A stretch of 64,000 nt of DNA from Roseiarcus sp963696665. Lineage in GTDB: Bacteria > Pseudomonadota > Alphaproteobacteria > Rhizobiales > Beijerinckiaceae. How positions within the stretch are numbered: the stretch's first letter is position 1; every line of letters begins with the position of its first letter. The position numbers and the translations under genes are program-made. The notes below the pieces were generated by a model. That model did no database searches and had not been told where the DNA came from. It saw only the letters and a program-made list of their open reading frames with translations. The DNA lies in contig CAVOLE010000038.1 in assembly GCA_963696665.1 (NCBI GenBank), positions 7,147 through 71,146 on the forward strand. The letters are read 5' to 3'. Below are positions 55,103-64,000 of this stretch, one piece after another.

Positions 55103-58100
55103 ATGTGGATCGTCCGAATAGCACTCGATCGACCCTACACTTTCGTGGTGTTGTCGCTGCTGATCCTGATTCTCAGCCCGCTCGTGATCCTGCGCACGCC
55201 GACGGACATCTTTCCGAACATCAACATCCCCGTGATCGCGGTGGTTTGGACCTACACCGGCCTCAACGCCGAGGAGATGGAGGGGCGGCTGACCTCGGCG
55301 TACGAGCGGTCGCTGACGACGCTGGTCGACAACATCCAGCACATCGAATCGACCAGCTATAACGGCCTTGCCCTAGTCAAGATCTTCCTGCAACCGGGCG
55401 CCAGCCTCGATACCGCGAACGCGCAAGTGACGGCCGCCTCGCAGTTGCTGCTGCGGCAGATGCCACCCGGCACCGAGCCGCCGGAAATTCTGAACTACAG
55501 CGCCTCCAGCGTGCCGATCCTGCAACTCGGGCTGTCCGGCGACAACCTGTCCGAGCAGCAGCTCAACGATCTCGGCCTCAATTTCCTCCGCACGCAACTG
55601 GTCACCGTGCCGGGCGCGACGATTCCGTATCCGTACGGCGGCAAGCAGCGGCAGGTCATGATCGCCTTCAATCCGTTGCGGTTGCAAGCAAAGGGATTGT
55701 CACCGACCGACGTGTTGAACGCGGTGGCCGCTCAAGACCTGGTGCTGCCGTCCGGCACGGCCAAGATTTCGCAGTTCGAATACGACGTGCGCATCAACTC
55801 GGCGCCGCGCACGCTGGAGCAGCTCAATGACCTGCCGATCCGCACGGTCGGCAACGCCACGATTTACCTGCGCGATGTCGCCACCGTCAGCGACAGTTTC
55901 GCGCCGCAGACCAACGTCGTGCGGCAGAACGGCAAGCGCGGCGTATTGGTGAGCATCCTGAAGGCGGGCAACGCCTCGACGATCGACGTGGTCAACGACA
56001 TCCGCGCACTGCTGCCGAGAGTGGAGCAGACGCTGCCGCCACAACTCCACATCAGGCCGATCGCCGACCAGTCGATCTTCGTCAAGGCCGCTGTCGCCGA
56101 CGTGGTGCGCGAGGCGGTGATCGCGGCGTGCCTGACCGCGCTGATGATCCTCCTGTTCCTCGGCAGTTGGCGCAGCACGCTGATCATCGCGGTGTCGATC
56201 CCGCTGTCGATCCTGACCTCGGTTTTGGTGCTGAGCGCGCTGGGCGAGACGATCAATATCATGACGCTTGGCGGCCTCGCGCTCGCCGTCGGCATCCTGG
56301 TCGACGACGCGACGGTGACGATCGAGAACATGGAACGCTACCTGGAGGAGGGGCAGCCGCTGCGTGAGGCGATCCTGAACGGGGCCTCGCAGATCGCGGT
56401 GCCGGCGCTGGTCTCGACGCTGTGCATCTGCATCGTGTTCGTGCCGATGTTCCTGCTGCAAGGTGTGGCGCGCTATCTGTTTATGCCGCTGGCCGAGGCG
56501 GTGGTGTTCGCAATGCTCGCCTCCTACTTCCTGTCGCGCACGCTGGTCCCGACGATGGCGATGTATCTGCTGCGGCCGAAGCCGCACGGCGCGGCGCGCT
56601 CGCGCAATCCGCTGGCGGTGTTCCAGCGCGGCTTCGAGCGCGGCTTCGAGCGGACGCGGCATGCCTATCGCGACCTGCTGACGCTGCTGGTGCGCCACCG
56701 CAGCGTGTCTATTCCGGGTTTCCTGGCTTGTTGCCTGGCGCTCTTCGCGCTCGGACCGTGGCTTGGCCAGGACTTCTTCCCCAACACCGACAGCGGTCAG
56801 TTCATCCTGCACATGCGCGCCAAGACCGGCACCCGCATCGAGGAAACCGCGCGGCTCGCCGACCAAGTCGAGGCCGCGATGCGGCGGGTGATCCCGGCGC
56901 GCGAACTGGACACGATCGTCGACAACATCGGCCTGCCGTACAGCGGCATGAACCTGACCCACACCGCGACTGGAGTGATCGGCCCGGCGGACGCCGACAT
57001 CATGGTCTCGCTCAAGCCCGATCACGGCCCGACCGCCGGCTACCTCGCCGCGATCCGCCAAGCGGTGGCGCGCCAATTCCCCGGCGTGACGTTCTATTCG
57101 CTGCCGGCCGACATGATCACGCAGATCCTAAATTTTGGCATGCCCGCCCCGATCGACATCCAGATCGACGGGGCCGACGTGCGCGACAACCGCGTCGTCG
57201 CCGACCAGATTCTCGACCAGGTGCGCCAAGTGCCGGGCGTGGTGGACGCGCACATCCAGCAACGGTTCGATTACCCGGACTTCGACATCGACGTGGACCG
57301 CACCAAGGCGCAGCAGGAGGGGCTAACCGAGCGCGACGTGGCTGGCAGCGTGCTGGAGACCTTGAGCGGCAGCTTCCAGACCGCGCCGATGTTCTTCCTC
57401 AACTGGAAGAACGGGGTGAACTACGAGGTCGCGGCGCAGGCGCCGCAATACGACATCCAGTCGCTGCACGATATCCGGAACATCCCGATCACCGCCGCTG
57501 CGGGAGGCAGCCGGGCGATCCTCGCCGATGTCGCCGCGATCTCCCGCTCGCAGGAGATGGCGGCGGTGGATCATTACAACATACGTCGCGTCGTCGATGT
57601 CTACGCCAACGTGCAGGGACGCGACCTTGGCGCGGTCGGGCGGGATGTCACTCGCATCGTCGCGGCCAACCGCGGCCACCTGCCGCGCGGCAGCTTCGTG
57701 ACCATCCGCGGCCAGCTTGAGACCATGCAGGGCGCCTATATCAGCCTGGCCGAGGGGCTGGGCTTCTCGATCCTGCTCGTTTATCTGCTGATCGTTGTGA
57801 ACTTCCAGTCCTGGCTTGACCCGTTCATCATCATCACGGCCTTGCCGGGGGCGTTGGGGGGGATCGTGCTGTTCCTGTTCCTGACCGGGACGACGCTGAG
57901 CGTGCCGGCGCTGATGGGGGCGATCATGTGCATGGGTGTCGCGACCGCCAACAGCATCCTGATGGTGTCGTTCGCCCGCGAGCGGCTGACCGAGCACGGC
58001 GATGCGGCCCGCGCCGCGGTCGAGGCCGGCTTCACCCGGTTCCGGCCGGTGCTAATGACAGCGCTGGCGATGATCATCGGCATGGTGCCGATGTCACTTG

Positions 58101-58273
58101 GTCTCGGCGCGGGCGGCGAGCAGAACGCCCCGCTCGGCCGGGCGGTGATCGGTGGCCTCATGCTTGCGACGGTCGCGACGCTGGTGTTCGTTCCAACCGT
58201 CTTCTCCCTGCTGCACGCAAGGCGCGCGCCTCGGCTGGCGGCAGGTCCTGGCGCCCCAACCCACGCGGCATGA
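55103..58273 (+). CDS. RND-family efflux permease (HAE1-type)
   Basis: 1056 residues, normal length. Starts MWIVRIALDRPYTFVVLSLL. Twelve transmembrane helices and two large periplasmic loops; proton relay in LAVGILVDDATVTIENMER; PTDIFPNINIPVIAVVW. Intact, unlike its neighbours. Drug or metabolite efflux is the family role, substrate unknown. Overlaps the adaptor start by four bases (ATGA). Confidence 0.92.
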   Translation: MWIVRIALDRPYTFVVLSLLILILSPLVILRTPTDIFPNINIPVIAVVWTYTGLNAEEMEGRLTSAYERSLTTLVDNIQHIESTSYNGLALVKIFLQPGASLDTANAQVTAASQLLLRQMPPGTEPPEILNYSASSVPILQLGLSGDNLSEQQLNDLGLNFLRTQLVTVPGATIPYPYGGKQRQVMIAFNPLRLQAKGLSPTDVLNAVAAQDLVLPSGTAKISQFEYDVRINSAPRTLEQLNDLPIRTVGNATIYLRDVATVSDSFAPQTNVVRQNGKRGVLVSILKAGNASTIDVVNDIRALLPRVEQTLPPQLHIRPIADQSIFVKAAVADVVREAVIAACLTALMILLFLGSWRSTLIIAVSIPLSILTSVLVLSALGETINIMTLGGLALAVGILVDDATVTIENMERYLEEGQPLREAILNGASQIAVPALVSTLCICIVFVPMFLLQGVARYLFMPLAEAVVFAMLASYFLSRTLVPTMAMYLLRPKPHGAARSRNPLAVFQRGFERGFERTRHAYRDLLTLLVRHRSVSIPGFLACCLALFALGPWLGQDFFPNTDSGQFILHMRAKTGTRIEETARLADQVEAAMRRVIPARELDTIVDNIGLPYSGMNLTHTATGVIGPADADIMVSLKPDHGPTAGYLAAIRQAVARQFPGVTFYSLPADMITQILNFGMPAPIDIQIDGADVRDNRVVADQILDQVRQVPGVVDAHIQQRFDYPDFDIDVDRTKAQQEGLTERDVAGSVLETLSGSFQTAPMFFLNWKNGVNYEVAAQAPQYDIQSLHDIRNIPITAAAGGSRAILADVAAISRSQEMAAVDHYNIRRVVDVYANVQGRDLGAVGRDVTRIVAANRGHLPRGSFVTIRGQLETMQGAYISLAEGLGFSILLVYLLIVVNFQSWLDPFIIITALPGALGGIVLFLFLTGTTLSVPALMGAIMCMGVATANSILMVSFARERLTEHGDAARAAVEAGFTRFRPVLMTALAMIIGMVPMSLGLGAGGEQNAPLGRAVIGGLMLATVATLVFVPTVFSLLHARRAPRLAAGPGAPTHAA

Positions 58274-59544
58274 GGAGTCTCGGCCACATCATGCTGAAGG
58301 AGCCGGAGGCGCGCGATTTCGCCCCGCCAGAGGCCGCCCCGGTCACGCGGCGGTCCGGGCGGCTCGGCGGGATGTTGCTGATCGGGTTGGCGATCGTGGC
58401 CGCACTGCTCGGCGTTCTGATCTATAACGGGATGCGCGAGCGCTCGGCGGCCGAGGCGGCGCTGGCGACGGAGACAACGCAAGCGGCGGCGCCGTTTGTC
58501 GAAGTCGTTCATCCGGTCGGCAACGCGCCCGACCAGACGCTGGTGCTGCCTGGCCAGACGATGGCGTTCATCGACACGCCGATCTACGCGCGCGCCAGTG
58601 GCTACCTGAAGAGCTGGAACTACGACATCGGCGCCCACGTGAATTGCGGGGACGTGCTCGCGCAGATTGAGACGCCCGAACTCGACCAACAATTGCGCGC
58701 GGCGCGGGCGCAACTGGCGCAGATGCAGGCGGCGGTGGCCCAGGCGGAGGCGAATATGGACCTCGCCAAGGTGACGAGCGGCCGCACCTCGGAGATGGTG
58801 CGGCAGGGCTGGAGCAGCCGGCAGCAGGGCGATCAGGACCGCCTAACCTATGCGGGGAGCACAGCCGCGGTCGACGTCGCGCGCGCCAACGTGCGGGTGG
58901 AGCAGGCGCAGGTGGACCGGTTGGAGCAACTGACCAGTTTCGAGCGCGTGACGGCGCCGTTTGATGGCGTGATCACCGCACGCAACACTGACGTCGGCGC
59001 GCTGATCAACGCCGGCGCTGGGAGCCCCGCCACCGAGCTGTTCCACATGGCCTCGATCCGGACGTTGCGCATCTTCGTCGCGGCGCCGGAGACCGACGCG
59101 CCGGATTTGAAGGCGGGCGCTAAGGCGACGGTGACGTTCGACGAGTATCCGGGGCAGGTGTTTGAGGGCACGCTGACGCGCACCGACGGCGCAATCAACC
59201 CCACCTCCCGCACGTTGCTGGTCGAGGTGGACGTGGATAACGCCGACGGCAAGCTGCTGCCCGGCGCCTACGCATTCGTGCATTTCACGCTTGAGCGCCA
59301 GACGCATTCCGTGGTGATTCCGGCCAATGCCCTGCTGTTCCGCAGCGAGGGGCTGCGCGTTGGCGTGGTGCGCAACGGCGCCGCGGAGCTGGTGCCGATC
59401 ACCATCGGCCGCGACTATGGCGATCGCGTCGAGGTGCTGACCGGCCTGGACACGGCGGACGAGGTGATCCTCAACCCGTCTGACTCGCTCGTAAGCGGCA
59501 CGGCAGTACGGCTGGCAAACCACAAGGCAGGAGGCGCGGCCTGA
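58270..59544 (+). CDS. RND periplasmic adaptor (membrane fusion protein)
   Basis: 424 residues from ATG 58270. One N-terminal transmembrane helix (GGMLLIGLAIVAALLGVLIY), lipoyl halves IYARASGYLKSWNYDIGAHV and RVTAPFDGVITARNTDVGAL, alpha-hairpin between, barrel EYPGQVFEGTLTRTDGAI. Connects the permease with an outer-membrane factor, but no such gene follows: a broken fragment and an IS6 come next. Confidence 0.92.
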   Translation: MRSLGHIMLKEPEARDFAPPEAAPVTRRSGRLGGMLLIGLAIVAALLGVLIYNGMRERSAAEAALATETTQAAAPFVEVVHPVGNAPDQTLVLPGQTMAFIDTPIYARASGYLKSWNYDIGAHVNCGDVLAQIETPELDQQLRAARAQLAQMQAAVAQAEANMDLAKVTSGRTSEMVRQGWSSRQQGDQDRLTYAGSTAAVDVARANVRVEQAQVDRLEQLTSFERVTAPFDGVITARNTDVGALINAGAGSPATELFHMASIRTLRIFVAAPETDAPDLKAGAKATVTFDEYPGQVFEGTLTRTDGAINPTSRTLLVEVDVDNADGKLLPGAYAFVHFTLERQTHSVVIPANALLFRSEGLRVGVVRNGAAELVPITIGRDYGDRVEVLTGLDTADEVILNPSDSLVSGTAVRLANHKAGGAA

Positions 59545-59559
59545 GACGCCCCCGCCAGC

Positions 59560-59930
59560 CGCCCATGTCTGGCTACGGAATTGCGTGTCGGCGCCCGCGC
59601 GCTTTACGATCCGAACTCCCATCACCCGCTCGTGGGCCAGACCGGAATCCAGCCGCAGTGGGCGGCGCCGGCGGCTTTGGGGATCGTTCTCTTTTGTCTC
59701 GGCTTTCATGACCAGGCGTTGGCGCAGAGCAACAAGGCGATTGCTGAGGCGCGAAAGATCGCTTCATCCGCCGACTTTGGCCATGAGCTTGGCGATGGCC
59801 GCCCTTCTGGCATCGATCATCGGCGACGACGTAGGTTTGGAGCAGCGGGTGGCGGCTTGGTTGCCATCGCGACCGATCAGGGGACGTTTTCGATCCGGCC
59901 GATTTTGTCATTCGGAACGACGGCGTTTGC
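59560..59930 (+). pseudogene. Fragment of a TPR region like those of adenylate cyclases
   Basis: Two frames give LYDPNSHHPLVGQTGIQPQ, ALGIVLFCLGFHDQALAQSN and LAMSLAMAALLASIIGDDVG, resembling the C-terminal TPR part of cyclase/LuxR-type ATPases. Start and catalytic parts are missing. Probably carried or truncated by the IS6. Confidence 0.4.
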
Positions 59931-59931
59931 A

Positions 59932-60764
59932 GGGCACCGTCAGCTTAACGAGTTGAGAAAGGTCCACGGGGTAAGCGGAGGCCATGTCGAGTGTCCGCGA
60001 TCCGCTCTATCGCCGTCATCGCTTCCCGCCGGAGATCATCAGCCATGCGATCTGGCTCTATTTCCGGTTTGCCTTGAGCCTTCGCATGGTCGAGGAGATG
60101 CTGGCGGCGCGCGCGGGATTTGCGTGACGTACGAGACCCGTGCGCCAGTGGGGGAAGAAGTTTGGCAAGACCTTCTCCGATCAGATCCGCCAGCGCGCGC
60201 CTGCTCGCGGCGACAAATGGCATATGGATGAGGTCTCCGTCTCGATCGCGGGCGAGCAACACTGGCTGTGGCGCGCCGTCGATCAGAATGGCTTCGTTCT
60301 TGACGTCTTGATCCAGCGTCGAAGAGACACGCGCGCGGCGCAAAGGCTTATGAGGAAGCTCCTGAAATCCGCCGTGACGCCGCCGCGCGTCATGATCACC
60401 GACAAGCTCGGTTCATACGGCGCGGCAAGGGCGAAGATGGATCTTCGCGTCGAACACCGCCAGCACAAGGGGCTGAACAACCGGGCGGAGAATTCTCATC
60501 AGCAGACAAGACGCCGCGAACGGATCATGAAGCGATTCAAATCAGCCCGGCAGGCCCAACGGTTTCTGTCGGTTCACGATCAAGTCGCGAACCTCTTCCA
60601 CATCCCTTATCCCGAATTCGCCACTGCTGACTTCCGCCGCGCTTCGCGCGAGCGAGCCTTTGCGCTCTGGCGCGAGATCTCCAGGACGGGCGCCGCCGCC
60701 TGACCTCAGCTATAAGAAAAATCGTCTCTCTTCGGCCCAGCGTTCGCTCAAGTTGACGATGCCC
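59932..60764 (+). mobile_element. IS6-family insertion sequence
   Basis: 833 bases, in the usual IS6 range. Inverted ends: GGGCACCGTCAGCTTAACGA on the left, GGGCATCGTCAACTTGAGCG as complement of the right, 14 of 20 identical. Target duplication not seen, possibly lost. Confidence 0.75.
59984..60703 (+). pseudogene. IS6 transposase with internal TGA
   Basis: ATG 59984: SSVRDPLYRRHRFPPEIISH, then VEEMLAARA, TGA at 60125-60127, then RQWGKKFGKTFSDQIRQRA, DKWHMDEVSVSIAGEQHWLW (D), MITDKLGSYGAARAK (D), NRAENSHQQTRRRERIMKRF (E). The local part GICVTYET is in a different frame, so two compensating indels. D-D-E is complete but the stop inactivates it. Confidence 0.85.
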
Positions 60765-60876
60765 TGGCCCCTCGCTCAGCCGCTTGCTCAAGGATCCGCG
60801 CGTGACCCGGCCTTTCAATTGGACGATGGCGGCGTTGCTGGTCGCGTCGATCGCGTCGACCCTGTTCGAATAGGGC

Positions 60877-61794
60877 TTAGGCGAGTTCGCCTTCCCCGCC
60901 GAGCTTCACCATCACCACTTCCGGCGGGCGGAGGATGCGCACCGGAGCGAGCGACGTTCCCAGTCCGCCTGAAACAATCATCCGCTTCTCGTCCGATGCG
61001 TATTGCCCATAGATGTATTTCGAGGAGCGCCCCTTGAGCAGACCGACGGGAGGGCCAATGATGGGAACATTGACTTGCCCGCCATGCATATGGCCTGCGA
61101 GCGTCAGAGCGATCCGATCGGGAACCCATGGAAGAAGTACGGCTCGTGAACGAGCAGGATCGCAGGGGCGTCATCGTCGATCGCACGCATCGCCGCCGGC
61201 AGATCGTCGACGCCGTGACCATGGCGCGGGTTAGGCGCACGCGCCAGCAGGTCGCCAAGGCCAATCAGCCAGAAGGGCCGTCCGTTCTGAGATAATCGCA
61301 CCGACTGATTTTCAAGGAGCGGAACCCCCGCTTCCGCGAGCGCCCGGCGGACGCTGCGAGAATTGTCCGCCGGCTCCGTTGGAATGGCCGCGAACCACCA
61401 GTCGTGATTGCCGAGAATTGCATAAACGCCAAGCGGCGCTTCGAGTTCGAGCCAGCTGCTGCGCCCAGGCGCCGGGCGGCACATATCCGGTAACGAACGG
61501 ATGCGTGCACACGTAGTCGCCGAGCAGCACAGTGAGATCCGGCCTCTGGGCGTTGGCCAGGTCGACGATTTCGCCGACACGCTCTTCTGACATCCAAGGA
61601 TAGCAGGCGTGAATATCGGCGATAACCGCAATCGTGAGCGCAAGATCCTCGGGCCAGTTGGGGAGCCGCGGCGAATGTTGGGTGAGCGTAAGCGCCGAGC
61701 CAGTCTCATACGCCGTCGCATAACCAGATAGCGATAGCGTCGCTGCAGCCGCGCCGGCGCCAGCAAGAAACCGGCGCCTCGTCAGATGAACCAT
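60877..61794 (-). pseudogene. Metallophosphoesterase (YkuE-like), two frameshifts
   Basis: From ATG 61794: RRRFLAGAGAAAATLSLSG (Tat-type signal), VIADIHACYPWMSEERV, VLLGDYVCTHPF; after a shift near 61455: YAILGNHDWWFAAIPTE, AILLVHEPYFF; after a lost C near 61115: HMHGGQVNVPIIGPPVGLLK. The metal ligands D-H, D, GNHD, H, GHMH all survive across frames. Joined length ~305 residues. Recently broken or sequence errors. Confidence 0.85.
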
Positions 61795-61833
61795 CAGTTC
61801 GGCGCGCCTCAGGCGCTCGTTCGCCGGCGGTTT

Positions 61834-62058
61834 TTACGCATCGGTCCCAGCTTGAGCAAGCGCGCCAGCAGGCGGAAGCAGATAGAACTCGCCCCGCTCG
61901 AGCGATTTGATCATATCCGGCTCAAAGCCTTCCGTCGGCAGTCTCAGCGCCTCGGCGACCGCGGCGAGGCCAATATCGCGATAGATGCGGGTGAGAACGC
62001 TGAGGGCCCTGCGTTCGCCGCCGGCGTCAGGGATGAACTGAAAACGATCGTCGCCCAT
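61834..62058 (-). CDS. Small hypothetical protein
   Basis: 74 residues from ATG 62058. DDRFQFIPDAGGERRALSVL, ALRLPTEGFEPDMIKSLERG; looks like a short helical protein, no signal or membrane part. Not recognised. Longer upstream reading is compositionally poor. Confidence 0.55.
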   Translation of the reverse strand: MGDDRFQFIPDAGGERRALSVLTRIYRDIGLAAVAEALRLPTEGFEPDMIKSLERGEFYLLPPAGALAQAGTDA

Positions 62059-62370
62059 GGACTGATCGTACTCCGCCACTCGCAAGCCTTGGCGCTGAGA
62101 GCACCCGGCGCTAGCAGGCTGAGTGAAAGGGCTTAATAGCGAATTAATGGCGTGATCGAGGTTTTCGCTTTGGTCCGCCCGCGGGCCGCCGCGTTTCGAC
62201 CACAAAACGCCGGACCTCACCTTTATGTGAATGCGGTTGCATCGACCGGACCGCGCTTCGCGGGGAACAGCGGGACTACAAGCGGCGACTGTTGTCGCGT
62301 TGCTGGCCGGTACGGGCTATGACTTGGCGCATCCGGTTAGATCCGGGGCTACACGGAGACGATTGGGAGC
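62059..62370. other. 312-base gap with no gene
   Basis: Lies between the small hypothetical gene (leftward) and the AsmA gene (rightward), so should hold promoters for both. No clear boxes or repeats seen. Confidence 0.45.
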
Positions 62371-64000
62371 ATGCGCCGGGCCGTGGCGTGGGGCCTAGCC
62401 CTCGCCTTATTCGTTGCGCTGGCGGCGTGCGGTTTCATGCGCTGGCCGCTGTCCGCCGCCAAGGTCGGCGACAGTCTCAACGCCGCATTCGGCGCTTCAC
62501 CGCGCCTCCATTGGAGCGCCCCCGAGACCGCTTCCTTTTCCGCGTTCCCCTGGCCGAGCGTTCAGATCGCCGAAGCCCGGCTCGATGACGCTTACGGGGT
62601 TAATCTTCTCTCGGCGCCGGCGGCCCGCCTGAACCTCTCGCTGGTCGACCTTCTGCGCGGACGCTTCATTCCCACCGGCGCTATCCTTGTCAGCCCGACG
62701 GTGACGATCGACGTCGACCGACCTCCGTTTGCCGGGGCGGGCGGGAATTGGCCGGACCCGCGAGCGTCGAGAGAGCCCTGGCGCCTTTGGCCAGCTTACG
62801 TCTATCGAACGGGGTTTTGCGCCTCCTCAGCGCCAAGCGCGGCCTCGACACGCTGATCGACAATGTTCGGGGCCGCCTCGACGGACTGACGGTCGGCGAC
62901 CAATTGCGCTTTAACCTGTCGGGCGTGTGGCGGAAGACGCCCATCACGATCGCCGGCGCGCTCAACGATCCGGAAAGCGCCGCCAAAGGCGAGCCGAGTC
63001 CGGCCGTATTCGCGCTCGACTTGCCGTTGGCCAAGATCACCTTCGGCGGCTCGCTCGCGCTCTCGGACGAGCCCGGCGCCGAAGGCGATCTGACTGTGTC
63101 CATCCCGTCGATCGCCGCCTTGGCGTCTTTCCTCGGCGCTCGCCCGCCATCCGTGCTGCCGCCGACGACATTGCGGTCACGGCAAAGATCAAGGGAACGG
63201 CGAATTTATTCACCTTGGGCGACGCGACGCTGACCAGCGCCGGGCAAACGCTTGAAGGCGCGCTTGCAATCAGCCACGCCGGCGGGCGCCCAGCCGTCTC
63301 GGGCACGCTCGCAGCCGAAACGCTGGCGCTTAAGCCGCTGCTCGGACCGGCGGAGCGTGTCTTGGACCCATCGGGCGGGTGGAGCACGAGGCCCTTCGGG
63401 TTTGCGCCTCTGCGCGGCTTCGACCTCGACCTGCGTTTGTCCGCGGCCCATCTCGACGTCTACGGCCTCAAGGTCGCCGACGCCGCCGCATCCGCAATGG
63501 TGGCGGAGGGCAAGCTCAGCGCGACGCTGTTGGAGGCCGCCGCATATGGCGGTCCCGCCCCCCAGGGCGAATTGGGCGCGGCCTATGCTGGGCGAGACCT
63601 CGAATTGAGCGCGCGTGGTGAACTCACAGACGCCGATCTCGGGGCGGCGGTCGCCGATTTCGCCCCCCCGATCGTTACGGGGGCCGGCGGGGTCAGATTC
63701 GACCTTCGGGCCTCCGGCGCTTCGCCCGCCGCCGCGATCGCCAGCCTGAGCGGCACAGCCTCGCTCGAGGCGGAAAATGGCTCCATTCCGGGCGTCAATC
63801 TGGAGGAGGCGCTGCGCCGCAGCCGTCGCCGGCCCATCGACGTCGAGCGGGACATGCGCGTCGGCGGGACCGCGTTCGACAGGCTCAAGGTTTCGTTGGG
63901 GCTCGACGAGGGCCGCGCTCAGGTCCAACGCGGCGTAATGGCCAGCCCTGGCGTGAAGGCCGGCCTGAACGGGGTCATCGATCTCGTCCGCCAGAACTGG
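62371..64000 (+). pseudogene. AsmA-family protein, two frameshifts, 3' end outside window
   Basis: Frame 1 from ATG 62371: LALALFVALAACGFMRWPLS (signal/anchor), FSAFPWPSVQIAEARLDDA. Shift near 62745 (G-runs) to PASVERALAPLASLRLSNGV, GVWRKTPITIAGALN. Shift near 63160 to DDIAVTAKIKGTANLFTLGD, then AsmA C-domain GFDLDLRLSAAHLDVYGLKV, GASPAAAIASLSGTASLEAE, open to the end. AsmA proteins bridge the envelope and affect lipid transport. Joined sequence looks well conserved. Confidence 0.82.

Noticed and set aside
55700..57076. 458-residue minus-strand frame opposite the RND permease
   Set aside because: His/Arg/Asp-rich antisense frame; the permease frame is certain.

Overview
The window looks like a chromosome segment of a methanotroph- or Beijerinckia-like member of the Hyphomicrobiales (Alphaproteobacteria). 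This rests on high GC, a complete Tad/Cpa pilus locus, GapR (DUF2312), a PodJ-like polar factor, an AccD lacking zinc-ribbon cysteines, FdxA next to CarD, and a PEP-CTERM protein with the WAMM-type anchor. Genus cannot be fixed by reading alone.

Layout. 1-9 kb: end of a PfkB kinase, an orphan sugar-binding protein, PLP homeostasis protein, YchF, two MaoC hotdog proteins, a DUF937 protein, a DUF900 lipoprotein hydrolase and a thioesterase. 9-16 kb: a CpdB-type nucleotidase, a 1.2 kb-residue-class PodJ/Sel1 protein, a MerR regulator and a frameshifted cytidylate kinase. 16-25 kb: PEP-CTERM protein, sterol-desaturase-family enzyme, MFS carrier, glycine-zipper protein, MsrA, AccD, TrpA, and a DUF3311/SSS symporter pair. 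25-29 kb: a helicase remnant that kept only its C-terminal part, FdxA and CarD. 29-43 kb: the Tad locus (CpaA, Flp, CpaB, CpaC, lipoprotein, TadE x2, TadG, CpaE, CpaF, TadB, TadC, TadD, plus an isolated secretin N-domain protein), then GapR. 43-50.6 kb: N-formylglutamate amidohydrolase, SDR, cupin, and a branched-chain amino-acid-type ABC operon with a LivM-LivG fusion.

50.7-64 kb differs sharply. It opens with the 3' half of a tRNA-Lys gene, which looks like an attachment-site scar, and then has an IS630 with a slippery frameshift site, a ruined IS21, pieces of further IS elements, an intact RND efflux permease/adaptor pair without an outer-membrane partner, an IS6 copy, and broken metallophosphoesterase and AsmA genes. 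I read this as an integrated and decaying island, or at least an IS landing zone.

The most unusual signal is a set of small palindromic repeats. A ~90 bp family occurs at 2121 and 34347, a ~40 bp family at 2192 (nested in the former), 14187 (inside a coding region), 18381 and 53873 (at the istA/istB junction), and a 34-37 bp hairpin sits twice in the same IS21. Several genes expected to be functional (cmk, carD, cpaF) carry single-base frameshifts, often in short homopolymers, so part of the apparent decay may be sequence error.
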